Positions 23,280 to 33,475 are shown, numbered from the stretch's first letter. The stretch: 64,000 nt of DNA from Oceanobacter kriegii DSM 6294 (GCF_000422845.1 NZ_AUGV01000020.1:32986-96985); one strand, 5' to 3'. A program made the numbers and translations. Notes: generated from the letters alone by a model not told the origin.

Positions 23280-24152
23280 ATGGAACGCGATCATATCGAT
23301 CCGAAGATTTATGAGTTGTACGACGAGTATTGCCACAGCGGTATGAGCCGCCGGGATTTTCTGGCCAAGGCTGCGGTGGTAACAGCAGGTGGTGTGGCGA
23401 TGGCGCAGGCGTTGCTGCCTAATTACGCCAATGCCGAGGAGGTGTTGTTCACCGATGATCGCATCAAGGCCAGTTACGTTGAGTACGATTCTCCCGGTGG
23501 TACGTCAGGCAAGATGCGTGGTTATCTGGTGAAGCCCGAGGGCAAGGGGCCATTTCCGGCAGTCTTAGTGGTGCATGAAAACCGCGGTTTGAACCCGTAT
23601 ATCAAGGATGTTGCCCGCCGGGCTGCGGTGGAAGGTTTTCTTGCTCTGGCGCCGGATGGTTTGTTTCCGGTCGGCGGCTATCCCGGCAATGATGACGAAG
23701 GCAAGGTGATGCAGGCCAATCTGGACCCGGCCAGGCTGTATACCGATATGCTCAACAGTGCCAAATTCATCAAGCAGCATGAGCTGTCTTCCGGCGAGCT
23801 TGGGGCCACAGGCTTCTGCTATGGCGGTGGTGTGGTGAACCAGTTGGCAGTGGATATGGGAACCGGCCTGAACGCTGGCGTGCCGTTTTATGGCCGTGCG
23901 CCATCGTTGAATGACGTCGCGGCCATCAAGGCTCCCTTGATGGTGCAATACGCCGAGGAAGACCCACGTATCAATGCCATGAAGCCGGACTACGAGGCTG
24001 CGTTAACCAAGGCCAAGGCGGAGTTCGTGATGCATGTGTATCCGGGCACCCGTCACGGCTTCCACAATTATTCCACGCCCCGTTACGACAAGGAGCAGGC
24101 GAAAATTGCCTGGCAGCGTACGGTGGGCTTTTTCAAGGAAAAGCTGGCTTGA
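23280..24152 (+). CDS. Tat-exported dienelactone hydrolase family protein
   Basis: Alpha/beta hydrolase of 290 aa of the dienelactone hydrolase family (YghX-like). The N-terminus has a twin-arginine motif (SRRDFLAK, near residue 23) and a hydrophobic stretch ending near NANA, so folded export to the periplasm is likely. The nucleophile elbow is GFCYGG with Cys as the nucleophile, as in true dienelactone hydrolases, and the catalytic His is in GTRHGFHNY near the C-terminus. The ATG at 23280 has a GAGGA site; the frame opens 62 codons earlier across the metG terminator and that part is not coding. The substrate is unknown. Confidence 0.9.
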   Translation: MERDHIDPKIYELYDEYCHSGMSRRDFLAKAAVVTAGGVAMAQALLPNYANAEEVLFTDDRIKASYVEYDSPGGTSGKMRGYLVKPEGKGPFPAVLVVHENRGLNPYIKDVARRAAVEGFLALAPDGLFPVGGYPGNDDEGKVMQANLDPARLYTDMLNSAKFIKQHELSSGELGATGFCYGGGVVNQLAVDMGTGLNAGVPFYGRAPSLNDVAAIKAPLMVQYAEEDPRINAMKPDYEAALTKAKAEFVMHVYPGTRHGFHNYSTPRYDKEQAKIAWQRTVGFFKEKLA

Positions 24153-24189
24153 TGCTATAAACAGTTGAGCGACTGTTTACCTACACCGG

Positions 24190-24221
24190 CCAAACACCCG
24201 ATCTATTCGGGTGTTTGGTTT
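24190..24221 (+). terminator. Rho-independent terminator after the dienelactone hydrolase gene
   Basis: A 12-bp perfect stem (24190-24201 with 24207-24218), a 5-base loop and a short T-rich tail. It can also act for the convergent PhoD-like gene. Confidence 0.85.
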
Positions 24222-24227
24222 CAAGCT

Positions 24228-24302
24228 TCTGGCACCTGAACCTCTAGGACCTAAACCTCTAGAAGCCAAGCCACTGTCATTTAAACCTCTGGCACCTAAT
24301 CT
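24228..24302. repeat. Degenerate 15-bp tandem repeat
   Basis: Five 15-base units run head to tail, each close to TCTGGCACCTAAACC (units at 24228, 24243, 24258, 24273 and 24288). The last unit overlaps the stop codon of the PhoD-like gene. In one plus-strand frame the array reads as five-residue Pro/Leu repeats, but no gene is supported there. Confidence 0.6.
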
Positions 24303-26185
24303 TCCACCTCAAACACTACCCGCTTGCCATCCGCCTGATGCACAATCGCCTGAACGTCTTCGATTTTATCCGCCAGTGCCAGGTCCCCTACTCCACTGTG
24401 GTTGTGCAGCACCCGGCTTTCGCGGCCATTGGGGTGACGGCGTTCGATTTTCATATCTCGGCGTCGGGTGAGGAAGTTCAGCGGTGACTTGCTGCCAAAA
24501 ATCATCAGGTTTATACGGTCGAACCAGGCCAGCAGTTTGTGGGGAAATTCGTTTTTCAAACCGCTGCAGGTGATCTGCAAAATGCGCGGGCTGTGTTTGC
24601 GGAAGCGCAGAGTGATGTCGTAGGCAAAGGAGTAATGCACATCCCCCGACAAAATAATGAACTGCGGTGGGGTTTTCTTGTGGCGGAAAATATTCAGCAT
24701 CACATTGGCCGCCCCCGGATGGGCCATCCAGTTTTCGGCGTCCACCATCAGCGGTTTGCCTACGAAGGTAAATATCCGCTGAATCACTTCGATCAGCTTT
24801 ACGCCAAAGATAGGGGCTGGTGATACCAGAATCACCGCTGGCTGGTTAATCAGCTCCTGTTGTAGCTCGCTCAGGCTTTCCCAGTCCATCAGGCCCGAAG
24901 GCTTGTTGGCGCTGGATTCTGAGCGCCATCGATGGGTACGAGTATCCATCACCACCAGTTTTGGGGTGGTATCCAGATGGTAGTGCCATTCGTCAAACTC
25001 CAGCACCCGATCAACCAGTTCATCGTGCTGCTGAATGCCTTGTGGCCCAAACCAGTCACGGACCTCGTCCGTCAACTGGCGATATTTCTGCGGCTGATTG
25101 CCCCAGCCCTGACACAACCAATACGCGATCAGGGCATTGCCGATGATGCGACGGGAAAAGTCGTTGTTGTAGGCGGCTTCTTCCCAGCCACGGGTAAGGT
25201 TCCAGTCGTCGGTAACGTCGTGGTCGTCAAACATCATGTAGCTGGGGATATGCGCCAGTACGCGTCGCACCTTGCCAAGGCCACGACTGAAACCCTCGAT
25301 GATCGGCTTCTCGCGGTCATAACGCGCTGCATGTTGCGCCGGAATACGCTGCCGTCCGGCATCCAGGTCGACCCACTGCCATGGCGTGTCGGACCACACC
25401 AGCAAGTACATGGCCATCACTTCCGCGAACGACACCAGATGGTTATGAGCGCCATCGGCGGTGAAGATGGGTTTGCGGCCGCCCCGAAACACCATTTTTT
25501 CGACCTTTTCGTCGACTTCGGGCAGCAGGTGTTCGCGGCCGTAATAACAGTTGGGATGCTCTATCAGGTCTTTCAGATTGGTGGCTTCGGTGCCTTTCCA
25601 GTCTTCGTCGTAGAGGCCCAGCGCCTCAATCACCTGATGAATCGCCACCAGCATTGGGCCTGCGACGTCGTCGGCGTAAATCTGGTCGCCATGCATCATC
25701 ATCAGGGACGGCCGGCTACCCGGCTCCAGCAGGCTTTGCTGAACCTGTACGTCAGCCTGAATCAGGGCGTCGTCATTGGGGTAATGAGGTTTGCGGCAAG
25801 AACCGTGCAGCATGCGCTTGATAGTAGGCTGCACCATAAATACCGGCAGCTGCTGACCGTCGTAGCACAACGGCAAGTCGGCCAGCAGCGAGGCATTCTG
25901 CTGATCCAGCAGGTCGTAACACAGTGCTGTATCCACAGGTAAGTCAGCACTGACTTCCAGCAAATGCACCACGCAGCGCTCGCCTACCGGGATCGCTTGA
26001 TGCTGCTGCGTGCAATCGACCAGCTCGCTGGAGTTGGCATCCGTCAGTTGCACGCTTGGCATAGTGCAGTCCCTGGTCACCAGCCACAGCACCAGCCCTG
26101 CTGGTGTCGTATGACGCAGCATGGGGCCAGCGATAATGGCTGGAATATCAGTGGGTGCAGTTGCAAGCGGTTCAGTCAATGCCAT
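24296..26185 (-). CDS. PhoD-like alkaline phosphatase family protein
   Basis: Metallophosphatase-fold protein of 629 aa related to PhoD alkaline phosphatases. Metal-ligand blocks are visible: MMHGDQIYADD (about 165), MMFDDHDVTDDW (about 320) and ILSGDVHYSFAYD (about 515), plus VVMDTRTHR (about 420). There is no signal peptide or Tat motif, so unlike secreted PhoD it should be cytoplasmic or membrane-associated. The N-terminal 110 residues form a beta-rich domain as in the family. The ribosome site is weak. It stands alone between a hydrolase gene and a VF530-type gene; whether it acts on phosphodiesters or monoesters is unknown. Confidence 0.88.
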   Translation of the reverse strand: MALTEPLATAPTDIPAIIAGPMLRHTTPAGLVLWLVTRDCTMPSVQLTDANSSELVDCTQQHQAIPVGERCVVHLLEVSADLPVDTALCYDLLDQQNASLLADLPLCYDGQQLPVFMVQPTIKRMLHGSCRKPHYPNDDALIQADVQVQQSLLEPGSRPSLMMMHGDQIYADDVAGPMLVAIHQVIEALGLYDEDWKGTEATNLKDLIEHPNCYYGREHLLPEVDEKVEKMVFRGGRKPIFTADGAHNHLVSFAEVMAMYLLVWSDTPWQWVDLDAGRQRIPAQHAARYDREKPIIEGFSRGLGKVRRVLAHIPSYMMFDDHDVTDDWNLTRGWEEAAYNNDFSRRIIGNALIAYWLCQGWGNQPQKYRQLTDEVRDWFGPQGIQQHDELVDRVLEFDEWHYHLDTTPKLVVMDTRTHRWRSESSANKPSGLMDWESLSELQQELINQPAVILVSPAPIFGVKLIEVIQRIFTFVGKPLMVDAENWMAHPGAANVMLNIFRHKKTPPQFIILSGDVHYSFAYDITLRFRKHSPRILQITCSGLKNEFPHKLLAWFDRINLMIFGSKSPLNFLTRRRDMKIERRHPNGRESRVLHNHSGVGDLALADKIEDVQAIVHQADGKRVVFEVED

Positions 26186-26412
26186 GGGGGCGCGTCAATC
26201 GGGAAAAGGATATGGAAACAAAGCGCGGATTAACGCCGGGTTAATCCATTTCTGCTTCACACGGTGTATTGAAAGATGGTCAGGTATTAGGAGAGGGATA
26301 TGCCTGACATTGTTCCCCTGCGCGGCAGAGTTCAGCGACGGCAGGCACTGAAACGCGTACACTGCGCGCTTCAACAGAACCACCCACCAAACGCACCGCT
26401 TTCAGGAACACC

Positions 26413-26985
26413 ATGACAGACGAAAACCAAACCAACTACCAGAACAACCCGCTGCACGGCGTCGGCCTCAAGCAAATGCTGGAGGAGCTGGTGAGTCACT
26501 ATGGCTTTCAGATTCTGTTCGCGTATCTGAACATCAACTGTTTCAAGACCAACCCGACCATTATGGCCAGCGTGAAGTTTTTGAAGAAGACCACCTGGGC
26601 GCGTGAAAAGGTCGAAGTGTTTTATCTGTATCGCTACAAGAACCTGCCGAATCCGTCTTCCGAACAGTTCAAGCAGTCGCCGCGGGATCGGGTGATTCCT
26701 GCCCATCAGCAGGTTGGTGAGCCACAGGAACTGTCGTTGGAAGACGCAGAGCAGGAACAGCAAAAGCGTGAGCGCCGCAGCGCGGCACACAACAAGCGTC
26801 CTCATGGCGGCAAGCCATTCGGTAATCAACGCAATATGGAACGTCGCCGGGTTACGTCCGGGCAGGACGGCCGCACGAGCTCAAGCTATAACTCTAACCG
26901 CAGCCCAAATCAGGGCTCAACAAAGAGCGCGAGCACTGACCCGTGGGCCAATGCTCGCAAGAAAATCCAACAAGACGACGAATAA
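26413..26985 (+). CDS. VF530-type (DUF2132) putative DNA-binding protein with long tail
   Basis: Protein of 190 aa. Residues 10-80 match the VF530/DUF2132 family: [21 protein letters not shown], then [27 protein letters not shown]. The family fold, known from Vibrio, is a helical domain proposed to bind DNA. Typical members are only about 75-90 aa. Here a hydrophilic tail of about 100 residues rich in Gln, Arg, Ser and Asn follows and looks disordered ([22 protein letters not shown]). An AGGA site precedes the ATG. It converges on the chemoreceptor gene with only five bases between the stop codons. The role of the tail is unknown. Confidence 0.82.
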   Translation: MTDENQTNYQNNPLHGVGLKQMLEELVSHYGFQILFAYLNINCFKTNPTIMASVKFLKKTTWAREKVEVFYLYRYKNLPNPSSEQFKQSPRDRVIPAHQQVGEPQELSLEDAEQEQQKRERRSAAHNKRPHGGKPFGNQRNMERRRVTSGQDGRTSSSYNSNRSPNQGSTKSASTDPWANARKKIQQDDE

Positions 26986-26990
26986 CCGCG

Positions 26991-28913
26991 TCAGTTGAGT
27001 TTGTACTGACCGATCTGAGACTCCAGCAAGCGCACCACCGAAGACAACTCTTCACAAGCGGCCTGGGTATCTTGCGCCAGTTGACTGTTGCGGTCGCTGG
27101 CGTGGGAAATGGATTCGATGTTTTGCGACATGCTTTCCGTAACCTGGCCCTGCTCGCGGGTTGAGTTGGCGATTTCGGCATTGGCATGACTGAGGCTGGC
27201 CATGGCATCCACCACTTGCGCAAAGGTGTTGCTGACCTGCGCCGTCATGGAGGCATTTTCAGACGATTCAGCGCGATTGGTTTGCATCAGTTCGGTGGCG
27301 TGCTGACCTTGTTTCTGCAGTTTGGCGACCATGTCGTTGATCTCTTCGGTCGACTGCTGGGTACGGCTAGCCAGCGAGCGTACTTCATCGGCCACCACCG
27401 CAAATCCGCGGCCTTGCTCACCTGCCCGTGCGGCTTCAATCGCGGCGTTCAATGCCAGCAAATTGGTTTGCTCGGCAATGTTGCGAATCACATCCAATAC
27501 AGTCGAAATGCTGGCACTGTCAGCAGCCAGTTGTTCCACCGCCCGTTCCGATTCCTCAATGCTGGAGGCCTGGGATTGAATGCGTTCACAAGCAGTCTGC
27601 AACAACGTCGCGCCTTCCTGTACCTGCTTCAACGCCATCGACGTGGTGTCCTGCGCCCGACCGGTGGTGCCCGCCACTTCTGACGCGGTCATCGACAATT
27701 CATGAGCAGCAGAGGCCACATTTTTGGTCTGATCTGCCTGTTCCAGCTGGTTGGCATTGAGGCTGTCGGCCATGCCGCCCAGCTTGGCGGTCACCTGACG
27801 TACCTTGGCAGACTCGGATGCAACGCTTTTCATGGTGGCCTGCAAACGATCCAGCAGGCGGTCAAATTCGTTGGCCATGGTGCCAAATTCGTCATCACGA
27901 CCGGAGTTGAAGCGACGGGTCAAATCCCCTTCCCCATCGGCCATTTCCTGAATGGTACGAATGCGGTGTAACAGCGGTCGCATCACCACTTTCTGAATCA
28001 TGGTGAACACCACCACGCCCAGTACCACCAACAAGCCCAACAATCCGGCCAGTCCTTCCATCACTGCGGCTCGCACCATCGCCGCGGTTTCACGGGTGTC
28101 GGTGCCCAGAGCAATGCCGTAGCCCCAGGGGGCAAAGGCTTCGGTTCTGATCTGCCAGCCGGATTCACCTGCCAGTGCCTGTTCAATGGTGTCTGTGTTG
28201 ACACTTTGGGTATGCAACCGGACGGCACCTTTGCCGTCCAGCAGGGCAACAAAGCCCTTATCCAGAATGCTAAGGTCTGCCAACGCAGCGGCGAGGGATT
28301 TCAGGTCGGCCGAGTAACCCACGTACCAGATGCCGATGACCTCGCCACGGGCGTTGACCAAAGGTTCATACGCCGTCAGGTAAGGTTTGCCCAGAATATC
28401 CACTTCGCCGTAATAAGCCTTGCCCTGACGAATGGCCGCCATGGCCTTGCCGCCGGGAGCCAGTCGGGTACCAATGGCGCGCTTGCCTTCCTTCATTACG
28501 TTGGTGGAAATCCGAATGAAGTCGTCGCCCTGTTTGGAAAAGATGGTCGCTGTGCCGCCCATCACTTCGGTCAGTCTATCGACCAACGCAAAATTATTGG
28601 CCAGTGCCATATTGCCCAGATACAAGTCGTTGGCGCGTGTGCCGTTCACACTGATGGTTTCACCCAGCTCCGCAGCGCCCAGCGCCATGCCCCGCTCTTT
28701 CAGCAGTTTCATCGAGCTGACCACCCGCTCGCTCATGATGCCATCGGTCACTTCCAGCATGCCGACCACTTTCGAGAGCGCCTGCTGTTGTTCCTTCAGC
28801 ACCCGCTGTTCAACCGCCGCTACATTGCGGTTGTAGGAAAACCAGGACAACACCACGGCAAACGCCAGAATGGTAAACACCAGGGTAAAGACCAATTTTT
28901 TCTGAATGGACAT
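26991..28913 (-). CDS. Methyl-accepting chemotaxis protein with periplasmic Cache domain
   Basis: Transmembrane chemoreceptor of 640 aa. TM1 (about 8-28) is followed by a large periplasmic sensor of the Cache type (about 35-285, with [25 protein letters not shown]), then TM2 (about 290-312), HAMP (about 315-370) and the cytoplasmic signalling domain. The conserved hairpin tip reads [33 protein letters not shown]. There is no C-terminal NWETF-type tether for CheR/CheB. GGAGAGG precedes the ATG. The Cache domain suggests a small organic ligand, not identified. No che genes are nearby. Confidence 0.95.
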   Translation of the reverse strand: MSIQKKLVFTLVFTILAFAVVLSWFSYNRNVAAVEQRVLKEQQQALSKVVGMLEVTDGIMSERVVSSMKLLKERGMALGAAELGETISVNGTRANDLYLGNMALANNFALVDRLTEVMGGTATIFSKQGDDFIRISTNVMKEGKRAIGTRLAPGGKAMAAIRQGKAYYGEVDILGKPYLTAYEPLVNARGEVIGIWYVGYSADLKSLAAALADLSILDKGFVALLDGKGAVRLHTQSVNTDTIEQALAGESGWQIRTEAFAPWGYGIALGTDTRETAAMVRAAVMEGLAGLLGLLVVLGVVVFTMIQKVVMRPLLHRIRTIQEMADGEGDLTRRFNSGRDDEFGTMANEFDRLLDRLQATMKSVASESAKVRQVTAKLGGMADSLNANQLEQADQTKNVASAAHELSMTASEVAGTTGRAQDTTSMALKQVQEGATLLQTACERIQSQASSIEESERAVEQLAADSASISTVLDVIRNIAEQTNLLALNAAIEAARAGEQGRGFAVVADEVRSLASRTQQSTEEINDMVAKLQKQGQHATELMQTNRAESSENASMTAQVSNTFAQVVDAMASLSHANAEIANSTREQGQVTESMSQNIESISHASDRNSQLAQDTQAACEELSSVVRLLESQIGQYKLN

Positions 28914-29087
28914 GACAGCATGCCTCTCCTTGAATGCATTAATTCAAAGAGTAGACAGCCACAGCGTAATGGCAGGCTGGAGTCAGGAAAGTCGGGTTTT
29001 GAGGCTCTATTCTGAATCCTTTGTTTGATTCAGCTCAGCGTTGGCAATGGTAGTGACAGAGGCGAACAGCAAACAGGCTCGTCACCA

Positions 29088-29120
29088 ACAAAAACGCCCG
29101 GACCTTGCGGGCCGGGCGTT
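29088..29120 (-). terminator. Rho-independent terminator after sspB
   Basis: A 9-bp GC-rich stem (29093-29101 with 29112-29120) is followed, in the minus direction, by TTTTTGTTGG. Confidence 0.85.
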
Positions 29121-29127
29121 CTCGGGA

Positions 29128-29550
29128 TTACTTGACGACTTTCAGCGAAGGTCGTCCAGACGTTGACGGCGCCGGTTCTTCGGCTTCCGGCTCGGTTTTG
29201 GTCGGCGTTGGATCATCCGGGTCCGGCGCACCGGCTTCGGTTCCAAACACCATGCCTTGGCCGTTTTCCTTGGCGTAAATCGCCAGAATCGCAACCGTCG
29301 GTACATAGACCGACATAGGCACACCGCCGAAGCGGGCGTTAAACGAGATACCGTCGTTATCAATCAGCAGGTTTTGCACCGCGACCGGGCTGACATTCAG
29401 CACGATCTGGCCCTGATTGACGTAGTCCTGAGGTACCTGGACCCCAGCAAGCGATGCATCCACGAGTACGTAAGGCGTGCACTGGTTATCGAGAATCCAC
29501 TCGTTCAGGGCACGTACCAGGTATGGTCTGCTTGGGGTCATGGTACTCAT
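29128..29550 (-). CDS. sspB: ClpXP protease specificity-enhancing factor SspB
   Basis: Adaptor of 140 aa that brings ssrA-tagged proteins to ClpXP. The folded domain spans about 1-108 (RPYLVRALNEWILDNQ, HVDASL-type strand VLVDASL, FNARFGGVPMSVYVP). An acidic, Pro-rich linker then leads to a short basic/hydrophobic tail (SLKVVK), the ClpX-binding module. Its ATG overlaps the sspA stop by one base, giving translational coupling. Confidence 0.96.
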   Translation of the reverse strand: MSTMTPSRPYLVRALNEWILDNQCTPYVLVDASLAGVQVPQDYVNQGQIVLNVSPVAVQNLLIDNDGISFNARFGGVPMSVYVPTVAILAIYAKENGQGMVFGTEAGAPDPDDPTPTKTEPEAEEPAPSTSGRPSLKVVK

Positions 29551-30176
29551 CAGTCGCGCATTTCCCGTTCTGCTTCAGTCAGGGAAGCCTGGAACGATTC
29601 ACGATCGAACAGACGGTCCATGTATTGCAGCAGTGGCTTGCACTGTTTTTCTGGCAGTTCGATGCCCAGAACCGGCAAACGCCACAGGATTGGTGCAACG
29701 CAGCAATCAACAATGGAGAAGTCTTCGCTCATGAAGTACGGCATTTCAGCGAAGATCGGCGCAATGCCAACCAGGTTGTCGGTCAGTTCCTTACGCGCTT
29801 CTTCAACGCCTTCGTTGCCTTTCAGGATGGTGTCGATCAGACCGCCCCAATCCTTTTCAATGCGCTTGATCCACAGACGGCTCTCGGCACGGGCAACAGG
29901 GTAAACAGGCAGCAGCGGAGGATGCGGGAAACGCTCGTCCAGGTACTCCATCATGATGTTCGGATCTTCGTACAGAGTCAGATCACGATCCACCAGCGTT
30001 GGCAGGCTGTTGTACGGGTTCAGAGACGTCAGATCTTCCGGCAGATTGTTCGGATCGACATCCAGGATTTCCACGGCTACACCTTTTTCAGCCAGTACGA
30101 TACGTACGCGGTGGCTGAAGTGATCCGTGGCATCGGAATAAAACGTCATGGTAGAGCGCTTGGCTACAACCCCCAT
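29550..30176 (-). CDS. sspA: Stringent starvation protein A
   Basis: RNA-polymerase-associated regulator of 208 aa with a glutathione-S-transferase fold: thioredoxin-like N-terminal part ([23 protein letters not shown], about 10-85) and helical C-terminal part. The Cys/Ser catalytic residue of true GSTs is missing, as in SspA. A GAGGA site precedes the ATG. It forms an operon with sspB and follows petABC in the order common in gammaproteobacteria. Confidence 0.96.
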   Translation of the reverse strand: MGVVAKRSTMTFYSDATDHFSHRVRIVLAEKGVAVEILDVDPNNLPEDLTSLNPYNSLPTLVDRDLTLYEDPNIMMEYLDERFPHPPLLPVYPVARAESRLWIKRIEKDWGGLIDTILKGNEGVEEARKELTDNLVGIAPIFAEMPYFMSEDFSIVDCCVAPILWRLPVLGIELPEKQCKPLLQYMDRLFDRESFQASLTEAEREMRD

Positions 30177-30206
30177 AGTGTCCTCGCTTGCTAAAAAATC
30201 AATTAT

Positions 30207-30246
30207 CTAAAAACAAAGATAGCCCGGCCGCAGAACGGCCAGGCTA
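30207..30246 (-). terminator. Rho-independent terminator after petC
   Basis: An 11-bp stem with one mismatch (30220-30230 with 30236-30246) is followed in the minus direction by TCTTTGTTTTTAG. It lies between petC and sspA. Confidence 0.8.
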
Positions 30247-30267
30247 ACTTCGGGAAGTGAACAGCGA

Positions 30268-31026
30268 TTATTTGATATCGCGCCACATTTCCTTGTTCAG
30301 CAGGTATACCGGTACGAAGAAAATCGCCAGGAACAACAATACCCACCAACCCAGGCGTTCACGCTCTACAGCGATCGGCTCGGCTACATAGGTCATGAAG
30401 TTTACCAGATCGAAGACCAAATCGTCGTATTCTTCTGCTGTCAGTGTGCCTTCTTCTGCAATATACAGCGTATGTTCCTGCTCTTCCGTGATCGGTTGAC
30501 CAGTCAGAGTGTCATAGCCGACAGTCACATCCGCGGTACCCAGCTTCTGGACACCTTGCAAATCAGCCAGAACATGCGGCATACCCACGTCCTTGAAGAC
30601 CACATTGTTAACGCCCCATGGACGGCTCGGGTCTTCATAGAAGCTGCGCAGGTAGGTGTACAACCAGTCCGGACGGCGCACACGGGCAACCAGTGTCAGG
30701 TCTGGCGGCGTGGCACCGAACCAACGCTTGGAGTCTTCCTGCTGCATGCCGATGGTGGCCAGATCACCGAACTTCTTGTCGGTATCGAACACCAGGTGTT
30801 CCATCATCATGGCTTCCGGAATGTCCAGATCCTTGGCGATGCGGTTATAACGCGCATGTTCAAGAGAGTGACATCCCATGCAATAGTTCATGAACGTCTG
30901 GGCACCACGTTGCAGCGATGCCTTGTCGGTCAAGTCGGTACGGTGCTCGTCCAGTGGGACGCCAGCACCGGCTGCGATTGCCAGAGACGGCAATACGGCA
31001 GCGATCAATGCGAAAATCTTTTTCAT
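30268..31026 (-). CDS. petC: Cytochrome c1 of the bc1 complex
   Basis: Haem-c subunit (252 aa) of ubiquinol:cytochrome c oxidoreductase. A signal sequence (to about residue 18) is followed by the haem site CMGCH (near residue 50) and the axial Met region. A C-terminal membrane anchor (WWVLLFLAIFFVPVYLL) ends the chain, with KEMWRDIK on the cytoplasmic side. Its start overlaps the petB stop by one base (TAATG), so it is coupled to petB. Confidence 0.97.
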   Translation of the reverse strand: MKKIFALIAAVLPSLAIAAGAGVPLDEHRTDLTDKASLQRGAQTFMNYCMGCHSLEHARYNRIAKDLDIPEAMMMEHLVFDTDKKFGDLATIGMQQEDSKRWFGATPPDLTLVARVRRPDWLYTYLRSFYEDPSRPWGVNNVVFKDVGMPHVLADLQGVQKLGTADVTVGYDTLTGQPITEEQEHTLYIAEEGTLTAEEYDDLVFDLVNFMTYVAEPIAVERERLGWWVLLFLAIFFVPVYLLNKEMWRDIK

Positions 31027-32252
31027 TAGTGGCCCCCTGTTACGCGCTCTGGAACTGGCTTGGTCTTTTCCATTCGGGTGTAGAACGGCATACCGATGAA
31101 GAAACCGAAGTAGATCACGGACGCAACCTGAGCAACCAGGGTCAGTGTTTCGGTCGCTGGCTGGGTACCCAACCAGGTCAGCAGTACGAAGTTAATACCG
31201 AAGATGACCAGGTAGATCTTGCTGATCCAACCTTTGTAACGCCAGCTACGAACAGGGCTGCGATCCAGCCACGGCAGCACAAACAGAACCGCAATCGCGC
31301 CGCCCATGGCGGCCACACCCAGCAGCTTGTCCGGTACCGCACGCAAGATGGCGTAGAACGCACCGAAGTACCAAACCGGGGCAATGTGTTCCGGAGTTTT
31401 CAAACCGTTGGCCGGTTCAAAGTTGGCGTATTCCAGCATGAAACCGCCGCCTTCCGGGAAGAAGAACAGTACGGTACAGAACACCATCAGGAATACCACG
31501 ATACCCACCATGTCGTGCACGGTGTAGTAAGGGTGGAACGGTACGCCGTCCAGCGGCTTGCCGTTTTCGTCTTTCAGTTTCTTGATGTCGACGCCGTCCG
31601 GGTTGTTGGAACCCACTTCGTGCAGCGCCAGCAGGTGAACCACCACCAGCATCACGATCACCAGCGGTACCGCAATCACATGCAGGGCAAAGAAGCGGTT
31701 CAGGGTGGCACCGGAAATCAGGAAGTCACCACGAATCCATTCGGTCAGCAGGTCGCCATATGGCAATACCGAGAACAGCGAGATAATTACCTGCGCACCC
31801 CAGTAGGACATCTGACCCCATGGCAGTACGTAGCCCATAAAGGCTTCGGCCATCAGTGCCAGGTAGATCAACATGCCGAAAATCCAGATCAACTCGCGTG
31901 GCTTCTGGTACGATCCGTACAACAGCGCCCGCATCATGTGCAGGTACACAGCAATAAAGAAGAAGGTCGCGCCGGTGGAGTGCATGTAGCGAATCAGCCA
32001 ACCCCATTCCACATCACGCATGATGTATTCAACGGAAGCAAACGCGGCTTCGGCACTTGGCGTAAACTGCATGGTCAGCCAGATACCGGTCAGGATCTGG
32101 TTCGCTAGCATCAGCATCGACAGTACGCCGAAGAAGTACCAGAAGTTGAAGTTCTTCGGAGCATAGTACTTCGACATATGCTTTTCGTAGGTCTGGGTAA
32201 CCGGCAGGCGGTCATCAATCCAGCCCATGAGGGAATTCTTGTTGTTGCTCAT
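31026..32252 (-). CDS. petB: Cytochrome b of the bc1 complex
   Basis: Membrane subunit of 408 aa carrying haems bL and bH and both quinone sites. The haem-ligand His pairs are in helices B and D (HSTGATFFFIAVYLHMM and HVIAVPLVIVMLVVVH). The Qo-site motif is PVWY rather than the PEWY of mitochondria and alphaproteobacteria; PVWY is the form known from beta/gammaproteobacteria. The start overlaps the petA stop by one base and the stop overlaps the petC start. Confidence 0.98.
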   Translation of the reverse strand: MSNNKNSLMGWIDDRLPVTQTYEKHMSKYYAPKNFNFWYFFGVLSMLMLANQILTGIWLTMQFTPSAEAAFASVEYIMRDVEWGWLIRYMHSTGATFFFIAVYLHMMRALLYGSYQKPRELIWIFGMLIYLALMAEAFMGYVLPWGQMSYWGAQVIISLFSVLPYGDLLTEWIRGDFLISGATLNRFFALHVIAVPLVIVMLVVVHLLALHEVGSNNPDGVDIKKLKDENGKPLDGVPFHPYYTVHDMVGIVVFLMVFCTVLFFFPEGGGFMLEYANFEPANGLKTPEHIAPVWYFGAFYAILRAVPDKLLGVAAMGGAIAVLFVLPWLDRSPVRSWRYKGWISKIYLVIFGINFVLLTWLGTQPATETLTLVAQVASVIYFGFFIGMPFYTRMEKTKPVPERVTGGH

Positions 32253-32848
32253 CAGGCGGTCTCCTCGTCTACACCAACAATGACGACGTTATCGTCTTCG
32301 TACATGTATGGTGGAATCACCAGGTTGTCTGAAGCGGGGGAGCCGCTGAAAACACGGCCAGACAGGTCGAAACGCGAGCCATGACAAGGGCAAAACCAAC
32401 CGCCCTGCCAGTTAGGATCGAACGGCTCCGGTTTCACTTCCGGGTGATATTTAGGGGCACAGCCCAGGTGTGTGCACACACCCAGAACAACGATCAGCTC
32501 AGGTTTGCGGGAACGGTATACGTTGTCAGCATAGTCAGGTTGTTGTTCCTTGTTGGCGTTGTCCGGATCCTTCAAACGACCGGCCAAACCTTCCAACTTA
32601 CCCAGCATTTCATCGGTGCGGCGAGCAACATATACCGGCTTACCGCGCCATTCTGCGGTTACCATAGCGCCCGCGCCTACCTTGCTGACGTCGATTTTTG
32701 CTGGAGCGCCGGCAGCTTTCGCTTTCTCACTTGGCATCCAGGAACCAACGAAGGGCACAGCAAGAAAGCCAGCACCAACCGCGCCGACAGCTGAGGTCGC
32801 GCCCACCAATAGGGTGCGGCGACCTTTATTAACGCCGTCTTGACTCAT
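32252..32848 (-). CDS. petA: Ubiquinol-cytochrome c reductase Rieske iron-sulfur subunit
   Basis: Rieske protein of 198 aa. An N-terminal Tat-like signal anchor (GRRTLLVGATSAVGAVGAG) precedes the 2Fe-2S domain with cluster boxes CTHLGC (near 124) and CPCHGS (near 152). The ATG at 32848 has GGGAGA seven bases upstream; an in-frame start five codons earlier would lie on that site. It is the first gene of petABC. A TATAAT hexamer at 32966-32971 (minus) may be its -10 box. Confidence 0.97.
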   Translation of the reverse strand: MSQDGVNKGRRTLLVGATSAVGAVGAGFLAVPFVGSWMPSEKAKAAGAPAKIDVSKVGAGAMVTAEWRGKPVYVARRTDEMLGKLEGLAGRLKDPDNANKEQQPDYADNVYRSRKPELIVVLGVCTHLGCAPKYHPEVKPEPFDPNWQGGWFCPCHGSRFDLSGRVFSGSPASDNLVIPPYMYEDDNVVIVGVDEETA

Positions 32849-33017
32849 CACGATTTCTCCCATCTTTTAATATTCTTTTTCTGCCGCGAGGTCTTTACCA
32901 ACCTGTTGAGAGACACAGAGTTCGGACCACCGCACAGATTGCAGAGCGGCGCCCATAGTAATGGAATTATAGTTGGCTAAACAACCATCAAGAGGTAGCA
33001 GACGGGGGGTGCAAAGG

Positions 33018-33066
33018 CATAAAAAAAGCGTCCATTGACATAGGCCAAGGGACGCTTCTTTTTGTA
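33018..33066 (-). terminator. Rho-independent terminator after rpsI
   Basis: Arms AAGCGTCC (33026-33033) and GGACGCTT (33050-33057) have A/T-rich flanks, with a run of seven T in the minus direction after the hairpin. Confidence 0.85.
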
Positions 33067-33082
33067 GCGATAATAAGAAATA

Positions 33083-33475
33083 TTAACGCTTGGAGAACTG
33101 TGGCTTCTTACGTGCTTTACGCAGACCAACTTTCTTACGCTCAACTTCACGAGCATCACGAGTAACGTAACCCGCAGCGCGCAGAGATGGACGCAGAGTC
33201 TCATCGTATTGCATCAGAGCACGGGTGATACCGTGACGGATAGCACCAGCCTGGCCATTACCGCCGCCACCGCAAACATTTACGATAACGTCGAATTTTT
33301 CCAGGCTTTCAGTCAGTTCCAGAGGCTGACGCACAACCATACGAGCAGTTTCACGGCCGAAGTATTCGTCCAGGGAACGCTTGTTGATGGTGATAGAACC
33401 AGTACCCGGGCGCAAGAAAACGCGAGCGGTAGAAGTCTTACGACGACCAGTACCGTAGTATTGAGTTACGGCCAT
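33083..33475 (-). CDS. rpsI: 30S ribosomal protein S9
   Basis: Ribosomal protein of 130 aa, the usual length. Start [19 protein letters not shown], the [15 protein letters not shown] block and the basic tail ending KKPQFSKR, which reaches the P-site tRNA, are all present. It lies two bases after rplM and is co-transcribed with it. Confidence 0.99.
   Translation of the reverse strand: MAVTQYYGTGRRKTSTARVFLRPGTGSITINKRSLDEYFGRETARMVVRQPLELTESLEKFDVIVNVCGGGGNGQAGAIRHGITRALMQYDETLRPSLRAAGYVTRDAREVERKKVGLRKARKKPQFSKR

Noticed and set aside
24932..25942. 336-codon plus-strand frame inside the PhoD-like gene
   Set aside because: Antisense shadow of a gene with clear metallophosphatase motifs; low-complexity protein.
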